A stretch of DNA of 43,901 nt from Clostridiales bacterium (GTDB lineage: Bacteria > Bacillota > Clostridia > Lachnospirales > Lachnospiraceae), in the NCBI GenBank assembly GCA_029098165.1, contig JAQXNU010000195.1:1-43901 (forward strand). The letters are read 5' to 3'. Below the pieces are notes generated by a model. The model saw nothing but the letters and a program-made list of their open reading frames with translations. It searched no databases and was not told the origin of the DNA. Shown piece after piece: positions 17,466 to 25,694 of this stretch (position 1 is the stretch's first letter; the number at the start of each line of letters is the position of its first letter). The translations under genes were made by a program, and so were the position numbers.

Positions 17466-18827
17466 TTAATTCACCACAATATATGGATACCCACCTTTTT
17501 TGGGGTTGGAAGCAAATGAAATGTCCGATAGTTTGACCCGAATTGCCGGACGTACCGCATCGTTACGTCTTCCTACAAAATAAGTGTATGTTCCAGAGCC
17601 ATTCGTAAAGAAATACGCGAACTGGTTGTCGAATCCACGAGTTCGTAACCACCAACATGTATTTCCGTTTGTTTTATTAATATAACCATCATTAATCGTT
17701 GCATACTTCGTATTTTTAACAGTTCTAGAAACACTCTTTTTCTTAAAATCAGAATAGAACCCATACTTTGGATTGGTTGCTTCCTCTACCGATAATAAGA
17801 ATACTTTATCGATCGTATCATTTCCACCAATCGTACCCCACTCTTCATTATCTGGCGTATGGACAGTACTATTCATAATCACGGACATTTCCTGATTCGT
17901 AAATGCTTTATGCAAAAAGTCTTCATTGAGCCACTTACGCATGGTACAGGTTTCCCATGTCACATCAGTAAAGGTATCGTTGATATTTTTACTCTCTAAA
18001 CCATATTCGGATAATAACAAAACAGAGTTACGAGTTACTTCAAGCACTCTCCACAGAATTGGTTCTTTTCCATTCCAGTACTTATTATCCTGTTCATAGC
18101 TACCAAAGTAGACGCGATCTCCCTTCCAGTCGTCTTCTTCTGTGTACTCTGCCCCAGACATTGGATTAGAAACTGGAATTACAGGTTTCTTCACATCTAC
18201 TACGATACTTTGAGTTAAAGATGTTTCTCCAATCATTGCTGTCGCTGTAATGGTTACGGTACCGACTTTCTTGCCTTTCACTAGTCCAATCAATCCATCG
18301 TTCTTAACGGTTGCGATTTCTTCATCACTGCTGACATAAGAAATGCTTGAAAAGATACCATAGGAAAGCGCAGGCACGATCCTGGCAGTTTTCCCACGAC
18401 TTAAATAAGTGGATTCACGTTCTTTTAATATCATCTCACCATTCATATGATATTTGGTAGAATAATAAGTCTTTAATTTTAGGGTACCAACTAAAACATT
18501 AACTAGAGTTTCATACTGAACATATTCCAGCTTATGATTCTTGTCCTCCAGGGTAACTTGAGATAGTATGGTTACTTCTCCAAGGTTCTGACCAATAACG
18601 ACTCCACGATTCACAAGTGCAATTTTCTCATCTAAACTAAAAAAAACAACCTCTTTTACCACCTTGTCATGGAACTCTGGTAAGTTTATCTTAATCGTAT
18701 TTCCAACGTAAACCTTTTGTTCTGGTGTTTTTTCCACTTTCGTCGGTTTAAATTGTTGAATTAATTTCATTTTTGCTTGTTGTTCCCTGCGTGTACGTAT
18801 TGTAGTAAGAAACTCTGGTGTTCTCAT
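17466..18827 (-). CDS. Ig-like (BIG2-type) and DUF6273 domain protein
   Basis: A 453-residue protein. Residues about 35-215 look like two bacterial Ig-like repeats; the second (SISYVSSDEEIATVKNDGLI, then GTVTITATA) is a clear BIG2-type pattern. Residues about 235-450 match DUF6273: WRVLEV, LLLSEYGLESK, TCTMRKWLNEDFL, FLLSVEEA, WWLRTRGF, NDAVRPAIRVKL. There is no signal peptide or membrane anchor: the N-terminus is basic (TIRTRREQQAKMK). That is odd for a domain set usually found on secreted proteins. The gene is 11 bp downstream of the FrhB-fusion gene and is presumably co-transcribed. Function unknown. Confidence 0.8.
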   Translation of the reverse strand: MRTPEFLTTIRTRREQQAKMKLIQQFKPTKVEKTPEQKVYVGNTIKINLPEFHDKVVKEVVFFSLDEKIALVNRGVVIGQNLGEVTILSQVTLEDKNHKLEYVQYETLVNVLVGTLKLKTYYSTKYHMNGEMILKERESTYLSRGKTARIVPALSYGIFSSISYVSSDEEIATVKNDGLIGLVKGKKVGTVTITATAMIGETSLTQSIVVDVKKPVIPVSNPMSGAEYTEEDDWKGDRVYFGSYEQDNKYWNGKEPILWRVLEVTRNSVLLLSEYGLESKNINDTFTDVTWETCTMRKWLNEDFLHKAFTNQEMSVIMNSTVHTPDNEEWGTIGGNDTIDKVFLLSVEEATNPKYGFYSDFKKKSVSRTVKNTKYATINDGYINKTNGNTCWWLRTRGFDNQFAYFFTNGSGTYTYFVGRRNDAVRPAIRVKLSDISFASNPKKGGYPYIVVN

Positions 18828-18838
18828 TTATACCTCCC

Positions 18839-20785
18839 TTAACGGTTTTTTAAATCATTATAAGTTTCCAATAAGTTATCGATGGATTCAATATCAATAC
18901 GCTCAAATATTTTTGCTCGTTCATTAGTCATTTCCATTGGTCTTTTATAATTATACTTAAAAGCTTGACTCATTCTCATTGGTTTGATTCTTAATTGTTG
19001 TTTGATTGTATCTAACATCATGGCACCTTTTTGGGTATTCACAAGAATTAAGCTAGCACCATTATTATCAAACATTTCTTTATCCATTTTATCAATACCC
19101 CAGAAATCTCCTAACGTAATATCTCCAACTCGATTACGAACTAGATAACTACAGTTTGCACATCCTGGCATTGAAATATTGTCTTTTAGATAATTTCTGA
19201 AGTAGTTATTTCTTCTAGCATTTACAACTAATGGGCTTCGATCCGCGAATTCAAATGCAATGCTAGTTTTGTGGATCAACCATCCTCTACTTTTTTCACG
19301 GAATCTTACATTAGTTATTTTGGAATTATATTTTTCTCCTAAGTAATCAATATACTTTTTAAATACTTTTGGAGATGGAGCTGAATGACATAACTTATCA
19401 ATAATAAATAGGTTCTCATAATCCTTCTGTAAATATGCCTTTAACGCTGCACATTCACATGGTAGACCGGTATAAACAACATACTGACCTTCCTCTAGAT
19501 ACTTCTTCACTTTTGGATACGTTCCATTCAATTCTGCCTTTACATACTTCATTCCGTAAATTCTCTTTACTTGTTCCATATTGGTTGCAATCATTGGAAC
19601 AACGCTCATAGAAGCGGTATACACAGCACCTACAACCGCACCTTTTTTCTGCTCAATTACATAAGATGCGATCAATGGGAACACACCGCCAGAGGTAGAT
19701 TCTCTTCGAATTTCGTCATTCGTATTCATTGCACAGTATGCCTTTGGATATTCCTCACTCTCGTATGCTACTGTTCGTGGATTTTTTAGCTTAATGCAAG
19801 CATCGACACATAAGTTACAGTGTGTGCAGGCATCACTTACTTGAGGATAATAGAAACCTTCATTATCCTCAACCATACGGATGGCACCCTCTGGGCAGAT
19901 TTCCTTACATGCGAAACATCCGCAGCATTCACTATGCATAATCTTTGGTGGTGCATCCACTTCACAGTCCTTTACAACTGGTGGTAGACATGCAAAAAGA
20001 TAATTTGCTGCTTCTGATCTTAACTGGTGCATTTCTTTTTCCAATGCATTAACATCTGGAATTGCAAAGTCCTTCGTAAGATCTAACTCCTCTTTTCCCG
20101 CATAATTCTGCATTAAATTGATTCTTGTCAAGAATCTCTTGATCTTGCCAGGTAATGTTGCATTATCCTGCGCAATAAAGTTTTTATGATAAATAACTGC
20201 AAAATACAATGACATAAAAGAATCGGTTACAATGCAGGATGCGTTCTTCACTAAACCAAGATATTCTCTCGGATTGTTTACCTGTCTTGATTCTACTCGA
20301 TTGGATTTTTTCTCATCAAACATTGCGATTACATTGAGTCCATGTGCTTTTGCATACCGTTGCGCTACTGACACTAATGGAGTGCGATCCGTCATACAAT
20401 GTAAAATCAGGTAAGGTGCTGTTTCATCTACCTGATCAGCAATCGTATCATATTCGGAACATTGTAATAAAACAAGCGCTTCTGTAATTACTTGTTTTAA
20501 GCCAAAACTTCCTTGATAAAAATCACGAAAGGCTGCTTCATAGCCATACATATCAAAAAAGCCTCTATAATTAATCATTAAAAATGTAGTTATTTCCGAT
20601 TTATTGGCTACGCCAATCTCACTATTTAAAAAATCTATGCAGGCATTGGTTTTGTTATCTTTTATTGAATACTTCTCCGTAAATTGGCACTCAACATTAT
20701 AATCATTCAAAAATCGTTTCACTGCATATGCTTGTAATAGACTCTCGATTTCTGGATTTTTATATCCAACAAGTCCAACTTTCAT
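18839..20785 (-). CDS. Fusion: polysaccharide pyruvyl transferase-like, 2x[4Fe-4S], FrhB-like
   Basis: A 648-residue three-part protein. Residues 1-260 resemble polysaccharide pyruvyl transferases (GLVGYKNPEIESLLQAYAV; NPREYLGLVKNASCIVTDSF). However, the conserved DSFHGT continues as DSFMSL at 188-193, so this half may be inactive. Residues 285-332 form a two-cluster ferredoxin domain (C287/288, C290, C293, C297; C320, C323, C326, C330). Residues about 345-620 are a coenzyme F420 hydrogenase/dehydrogenase beta-subunit (FrhB) domain (ESTSGGVFPLIA; TGLPCECAALKAYL; GDITLGDFWG). FrhB-type proteins use a flavin to move electrons. I chose ATG 20785 because GGGAGGAAAAAGAAT precedes it. The two domains more often occur as neighbouring genes in surface-polysaccharide clusters; here they are fused and no such cluster is present. 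Confidence 0.85.
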   Translation of the reverse strand: MKVGLVGYKNPEIESLLQAYAVKRFLNDYNVECQFTEKYSIKDNKTNACIDFLNSEIGVANKSEITTFLMINYRGFFDMYGYEAAFRDFYQGSFGLKQVITEALVLLQCSEYDTIADQVDETAPYLILHCMTDRTPLVSVAQRYAKAHGLNVIAMFDEKKSNRVESRQVNNPREYLGLVKNASCIVTDSFMSLYFAVIYHKNFIAQDNATLPGKIKRFLTRINLMQNYAGKEELDLTKDFAIPDVNALEKEMHQLRSEAANYLFACLPPVVKDCEVDAPPKIMHSECCGCFACKEICPEGAIRMVEDNEGFYYPQVSDACTHCNLCVDACIKLKNPRTVAYESEEYPKAYCAMNTNDEIRRESTSGGVFPLIASYVIEQKKGAVVGAVYTASMSVVPMIATNMEQVKRIYGMKYVKAELNGTYPKVKKYLEEGQYVVYTGLPCECAALKAYLQKDYENLFIIDKLCHSAPSPKVFKKYIDYLGEKYNSKITNVRFREKSRGWLIHKTSIAFEFADRSPLVVNARRNNYFRNYLKDNISMPGCANCSYLVRNRVGDITLGDFWGIDKMDKEMFDNNGASLILVNTQKGAMMLDTIKQQLRIKPMRMSQAFKYNYKRPMEMTNERAKIFERIDIESIDNLLETYNDLKNR

Positions 20786-20821
20786 ATTCTTTTTCCTCCC
20801 ATAATACTGCATAATACACCC

Positions 20822-20853
20822 CATAGTATAATGTAAATTATCATACTATGCAA
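20822..20853 (-). promoter_or_regulatory. Promoter with overlapping inverted repeat (possible operator)
   Basis: Minus-strand TTGCAT (20848-20853), a 17-bp spacer and TATACT (20825-20830). A perfect 8-bp inverted repeat CATAGTAT / ATACTATG (20822-20829 and 20843-20850) spans the -35 and -10 boxes, the usual place for a repressor site. It drives the FrhB-fusion/DUF6273 pair. Confidence 0.6.
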
Positions 20854-20906
20854 CAATTCGTTAAAAAAAGGTTATTGGTAATGATGCCAAAACTCCCTTG
20901 GAAACG

Positions 20907-20935
20907 CCAATGGAACCTATGGGAGGTTCTGTTGG
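20907..20935. other. Imperfect hairpin in the carB downstream region
   Basis: CCAA-TG-GAACCT and AGGTTC-TG-TTGG pair around a short loop. It lies in the gap between the FrhB-fusion promoter and the carB terminator, in a stretch more GC-rich than its surroundings. Purpose unknown. Confidence 0.35.
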
Positions 20936-20959
20936 AATTCCCCCTTCATAATACAAAAT

Positions 20960-20998
20960 GCCATTCATAAGCAGCAAAATCTGTTGCCTATGAATGGC
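20960..20998 (-). terminator. Terminator after carAB
   Basis: GCCATTCATA and TATGAATGGC form a 10-bp stem with further GCA/TGC pairing inside. The minus strand continues ATTTTG. It lies about 55 bp after the carB stop. Confidence 0.75.
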
Positions 20999-21052
20999 TC
21001 TTTATATAAAACATATCGATATCTAAACAACCATATCTGTCATTAATAGCAA

Positions 21053-24000
21053 TTACAGCTTAGCAATATCAACTAACGATAACTCATCTTTATGTTTAGT
21101 CTCTAAACTTGTCAATAATGCATTTGCGGTATCTAAGGATGTTAAAACAGTAACACCCGTCTCAATTGCAACACGGCGGATCAAGAAACCATCGGTTGAT
21201 TTGTCATGACCAGAAGTTGGAGTATCGATAACAAGATCGATTTCATGACCAAGGAGCAAATCCATGATTGTTGGAGATTCTCCATTCACTTTCTGTACTG
21301 GAATAGCATCAACTCCATTTTCACGAAGAACTCTTGCTGTACTACGAGTTGCATAGATCTCATAGCCAAGTTGTTGGAAACGCTGACCTACCGAAATTGC
21401 TTCAAGTTTATCAGCATCCTTAACGGTGATGATCATCTTCTTATGTTTTGGAAGGTTGATTCCTGCACCTAAGAACGCTTTATATAATGCTTCGTTGAAT
21501 GTCTTTGCGATACCTAAACATTCCCCAGTAGACTTCATTTCTGGTCCAAGACCGATATCCGCTCCACGTAATTTCTCGAAGGAGAAGACTGGCATCTTGA
21601 TTGCTACATAGTCAGCCTTTGGAGCCAAGCCTGTACCATATCCAAGATCCTTAACCTTTGCACCAAGAACTACTTTACAAGCCAAATCTACAATTGGAAT
21701 ACCAGTCACTTTGCTAATATAAGGTACCGTTCTTGAAGAACGTGGATTTACTTCGATGACATATACTTCATCATTATAAACGATAAACTGAATGTTAATC
21801 AGACCGATAACATGTAAGGAATGAGCAAGCTTTCTTGTATAGTCTACAATAACATTCTGAATCTTTTCTGAAACTGATCTTGCTGGATATACCGAGATAC
21901 TATCACCAGAATGGATACCAGCACGTTCTACATGCTCCATAATACCTGGGATTAAGATATCTTCACCATCACAAACCGCATCCACTTCCACTTCTTTTCC
22001 CATTAAGTACTTGTCTACAAGAATTGGATGTTCCTGAACGGTACGATTGATGATCTCCATAAATTCTCGTACATCATCATCACAGATTGCAATCTGCATA
22101 CCTGCCCCACCTAATACATAGGAAGGACGAACAAGTACTGGGTAGCCTAAGCTATTCGCTGCTTCAATTGCTTCTTCCGTTGTAAATACTGTCTTTCCAG
22201 AAGGTCTTGGAATACAGCACTTTTCAAGGATGGCATCGAATAATTCGCGATCCTCTGCTGCATCTACATTCTCTGCAGAAGTTCCTAAGATTGGAACACC
22301 CATCTTAAGCAGACTCTCTGTTAATTTGATCGCTGTCTGACCACCAAACTGTACAACTGCACCATCTGGTTGCTCTAAATCTACAATATTCTCTACATCT
22401 TCTGGAGTCAGTGGCTCAAAGTATAGCTTATCTGCAATATCAAAGTCCGTACTTACCGTTTCAGGATTGTTATTTACGATGATCGTTTCAAAGCCGCTGC
22501 GTGCCATCGACCATGTTGCATGAACGGAACAGAAATCGAATTCGATACCCTGACCGATACGGATTGGACCTGAACCAAGAACAAGTACTTTCTTCTTCGT
22601 ACGTTTCTTCTCTACTTCGTTCTCACTTCCAAAGCAGGAATAGTAATATGGAGTTTCTGCTTCAAACTCTGCTGCACAAGTATCTACAGTCTTAAATGCA
22701 GCAATGATTCCATATTCCTCTTTACGAAGTCTCTTCACTTCCTCTAACGTCTTACCACTAAACTGAGCAATCACACGATCTGGGAATTCCAAACGTTTTG
22801 CTTGTAACATTAATTCTTTTGTCATTGGCTCTTTGGCAAGGCGTTCTTCCATTTCTACTAAGATTGCAATCTTATCAATGAACCATAAATCAATCTTTGT
22901 GATTTCATGAATCTGTTCCTGTGAGATTTTACGACGGATTGCTTCTGCAATTACAAAGATACGACGGTCATCGATTCGATGTAATTTTTCTATTACATCT
23001 TCATCCGAATCGTTGCTGAAGTCTCCTGCTTTCATACTGTAGATGTTCTGTTCTAAAGAACGTACCGCTTTCATTAAAGCACCTTCAAAGCTATTACAAA
23101 TGCTCATAACTTCACCAGTTGCTTTCATCTGAGTAGTCAGTGTTCTCTTTGCCATTACGAACTTATCAAATGGCCATTTTGGAATCTTGACAACACAGTA
23201 ATCGAGTGCTGGTTCAAAGCTTGCTACGGTCTTATGAGTAATTGCATTTGGGATTTCATCCAAAGTATAACCAAGTGCAATCTTTGCAGCTACTTTAGCA
23301 ATTGGATAACCAGTTGCTTTTGATGCTAATGCAGAAGAACGGCTAACACGTGGATTTACTTCGATAACACAATATTCAAAACTATCTGGCTTTAATGCAT
23401 ACTGAACGTTACAGCCACCAGTGATATTTAACTCTGTAATGATATTCAATGCTGAAGTACGTAACATCTGATATTCTTTATCGGATAATGTCTGAGAAGG
23501 TGCAACAACAATACTGTCACCAGTATGAACACCAACTGGATCTAAGTTTTCCATGTTACATACAGTAATACAATTTCCTGCACTATCACGCATTACTTCG
23601 TACTCAATTTCCTTCCAGCCTGCAATACAACGCTCAATAAGACACTGACCAACACGACTGAGACGAAGTCCATTTGAACAGATATCTACTAATTCCTCTT
23701 CATTGTTCGCAATACCACCGCCAGAACCACCTAAGGTGTAAGCAGGACGAATTACTACTGGGTAGCCAATCGTATTTGTAAATGCAACTGCTGCCTCAAC
23801 CGTAGTTACAACCTCACTTGCTGCACAAGGCTCCCCGATTTTCTCCATTGTATTCTTAAATTCCAGACGATCTTCTGCCTTTTTGATCGTTAGTGATGTC
23901 GTACCAATCAGTTTTGTGCCACTCTCTTTTAAGAAACCGCTTTCTTCTAGTTCCATTGCAATATTTAATGCAGCCTGACCGCCAAGTGTAGGTAAAATGG

Positions 24001-24253
24001 AATCTGGTTTTTCCTTTAAGATAATCTGTTTCACTACTTCAGGAGTCAATGGTTCAATATAAACCATGTCTGCAATTTCTTTATCTGTCATGATTGTAGC
24101 TGGGTTCGAGTTAACTAAGACAACTGTAATTCCCTCTTCTTTTAATGAACGGCATGCCTGTGTTCCTGCATAGTCAAACTCTGCTGCCTGACCAATAACG
24201 ATCGGTCCAGAACCAATTACTAAAACTTTTTTGATATCAATATTTTTTGGCAT
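21053..24253 (-). CDS. carB: Carbamoyl-phosphate synthase, large subunit
   Basis: A 1066-residue enzyme making carbamoyl phosphate from bicarbonate, ammonia and two ATP, for pyrimidine and arginine synthesis. The two homologous ATP-grasp halves are both visible: VLVIGSGPIVIGQAAEFDYAG at the start and VLVLGSGPIRIGQGIEFDF near residue 555, each followed by a GGSGGG/GGAGM-type loop and an EVNPR(V/S)SR motif. The C-terminal about 135 residues form the MGS-like allosteric domain. Length is standard. Its ATG overlaps the carA stop (TAATG). No PyrR-type attenuator is apparent upstream of the operon. Confidence 0.97.
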   Translation of the reverse strand: MPKNIDIKKVLVIGSGPIVIGQAAEFDYAGTQACRSLKEEGITVVLVNSNPATIMTDKEIADMVYIEPLTPEVVKQIILKEKPDSILPTLGGQAALNIAMELEESGFLKESGTKLIGTTSLTIKKAEDRLEFKNTMEKIGEPCAASEVVTTVEAAVAFTNTIGYPVVIRPAYTLGGSGGGIANNEEELVDICSNGLRLSRVGQCLIERCIAGWKEIEYEVMRDSAGNCITVCNMENLDPVGVHTGDSIVVAPSQTLSDKEYQMLRTSALNIITELNITGGCNVQYALKPDSFEYCVIEVNPRVSRSSALASKATGYPIAKVAAKIALGYTLDEIPNAITHKTVASFEPALDYCVVKIPKWPFDKFVMAKRTLTTQMKATGEVMSICNSFEGALMKAVRSLEQNIYSMKAGDFSNDSDEDVIEKLHRIDDRRIFVIAEAIRRKISQEQIHEITKIDLWFIDKIAILVEMEERLAKEPMTKELMLQAKRLEFPDRVIAQFSGKTLEEVKRLRKEEYGIIAAFKTVDTCAAEFEAETPYYYSCFGSENEVEKKRTKKKVLVLGSGPIRIGQGIEFDFCSVHATWSMARSGFETIIVNNNPETVSTDFDIADKLYFEPLTPEDVENIVDLEQPDGAVVQFGGQTAIKLTESLLKMGVPILGTSAENVDAAEDRELFDAILEKCCIPRPSGKTVFTTEEAIEAANSLGYPVLVRPSYVLGGAGMQIAICDDDVREFMEIINRTVQEHPILVDKYLMGKEVEVDAVCDGEDILIPGIMEHVERAGIHSGDSISVYPARSVSEKIQNVIVDYTRKLAHSLHVIGLINIQFIVYNDEVYVIEVNPRSSRTVPYISKVTGIPIVDLACKVVLGAKVKDLGYGTGLAPKADYVAIKMPVFSFEKLRGADIGLGPEMKSTGECLGIAKTFNEALYKAFLGAGINLPKHKKMIITVKDADKLEAISVGQRFQQLGYEIYATRSTARVLRENGVDAIPVQKVNGESPTIMDLLLGHEIDLVIDTPTSGHDKSTDGFLIRRVAIETGVTVLTSLDTANALLTSLETKHKDELSLVDIAKL

Positions 24254-25515
24254 TATGCATTTACCTCCATCATCTGTAAAAACTCATCAAATAGGAACTC
24301 GGAATCCTGTGGCCCGGCACATGCTTCCGGATGGAACTGAACTGTAAATATATTCTTTCCTTTATAGGAGAGGCCTTCGATCGTATGATCATTTGCATTG
24401 ATAAATCTAGTCTCTGCTTTTTCTGAATCAATAGAATCTTCTACTACAACATATCCATGATTCTGTGAGGATAGATAAACTCTGCCAGTTGTTAAATCTT
24501 TGACTGGATGATTTGCCCCTCGATGACCATATTTCATTTTTTCAGTTTTAAACCCATTTGCTAATGCCATAAGCTGATGGCCTAAACAGATTGCAAAAAT
24601 AGGTACATTAGACTCGTATAATTTTTTGATTTCATTGATGATCTCTACACACTCTGCTGGATCCCCAGGACCATTGCTTAGCATGATGCCATCTGGATTA
24701 GATTTTAGGATTTCTTCAGCTGATGTACTTGCTGGATAAACCGTAACTTCACAGCCACGTTTTAATAGACAGTGCTCAATATTTTTCTTAGAACCAAAGT
24801 CCATAAGAGCAACTTTATTGTGTTTGGTTACACGATCCGTATCATCTGATAACTCATTTAGATATTGAATACCTGCAGTTCCTTGCATACTTGCCATTGC
24901 AATTTCGCCAAGACATACCCCTTGGTTCGTTGCCTTTTCAATTGCTGCTTTTAAGGCTGGTGACGCCATATATGTCATCTTTGCTTTTTCAAAATCAGTT
25001 GGTACAAACTGACTAGGTTTACTTACTCGTTTCTCCTTGCAAGAAACTCTATTAACAACACCTGTAACTATGTATTGTTTTAATTTAGATGTAACTTCAT
25101 TTAAATCGTAATTCTCATTTGTCGTGATCATACCGTTCATAGTACCACTCTCACGCAAGATTTTTGTAAGACTTCTTGTATCAATACCGGCAATTCCTGG
25201 AATATCGTTCGCTTTTAAAAATTCATCAAGATCTGTCTGACAACGGAAGTTGCTTGCGACTCTGCTAGTCTCTCTAACGATCAGTCCATCTGGCCATGCA
25301 TGAATAGATTCCATATCCGTATGGCAAACACCATAATTACCAATTAGTGGATATGTCATAACAACTGCCTGCCCCGCATAGGAGGGATCGGTTAGAATCT
25401 CCAGATAACCTGTCATTGAAGTATTAAAAACAATTTCACTAATGACCTCTCTATCAGAACCTATTTGCTTGCCTTCAAAGACGTGACCGTCTTCCAGTAT
25501 AAGAAAAGCTTTCAT
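24253..25515 (-). CDS. carA: Carbamoyl-phosphate synthase, small (glutaminase) subunit
   Basis: A 420-residue glutamine amidotransferase supplying ammonia to CarB. N-terminal CPSase domain (FNTSMTGYLEILTDPSYAGQ), then a class I GATase domain with nucleophile Cys310 (FAICLGHQL) and His395/Glu397 (QFHPEACAGP). It is about 40-55 residues longer than usual (360-382). The extra sequence appears to lie around residues 155-215, between the two domains. The ATG follows AGGAGGATTAAA. It starts the carAB operon behind a consensus-like promoter. Confidence 0.96.
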   Translation of the reverse strand: MKAFLILEDGHVFEGKQIGSDREVISEIVFNTSMTGYLEILTDPSYAGQAVVMTYPLIGNYGVCHTDMESIHAWPDGLIVRETSRVASNFRCQTDLDEFLKANDIPGIAGIDTRSLTKILRESGTMNGMITTNENYDLNEVTSKLKQYIVTGVVNRVSCKEKRVSKPSQFVPTDFEKAKMTYMASPALKAAIEKATNQGVCLGEIAMASMQGTAGIQYLNELSDDTDRVTKHNKVALMDFGSKKNIEHCLLKRGCEVTVYPASTSAEEILKSNPDGIMLSNGPGDPAECVEIINEIKKLYESNVPIFAICLGHQLMALANGFKTEKMKYGHRGANHPVKDLTTGRVYLSSQNHGYVVVEDSIDSEKAETRFINANDHTIEGLSYKGKNIFTVQFHPEACAGPQDSEFLFDEFLQMMEVNA

Positions 25516-25582
25516 TTTAATCCTCCTATTGTATCTTTATTTCAGTATTTTAGTTTTCCTAAAAAATACCTAAATTGCTAAG

Positions 25583-25611
25583 ATGATAACATAACTCTTA
25601 TAAAATATCAA
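25583..25611 (-). promoter_or_regulatory. Promoter of carAB
   Basis: Minus-strand TTGATA (25606-25611), a 17-bp spacer and TATCAT (25583-25588). The leader to carA is about 60 nt. Confidence 0.7.
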
Positions 25612-25694
25612 GAGTAAATTTTTCATAGTTTAAAACGTGCACCAAATGGAGATTAATTGCATACCATATCATGAATTCATATATGAGGGATGCC

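Noticed and set aside
24253..25611. PyrR-dependent attenuator before carAB
   Set aside because: The leader is only about 60 nt and I see no anti-terminator/terminator pair or PyrR-binding loop.
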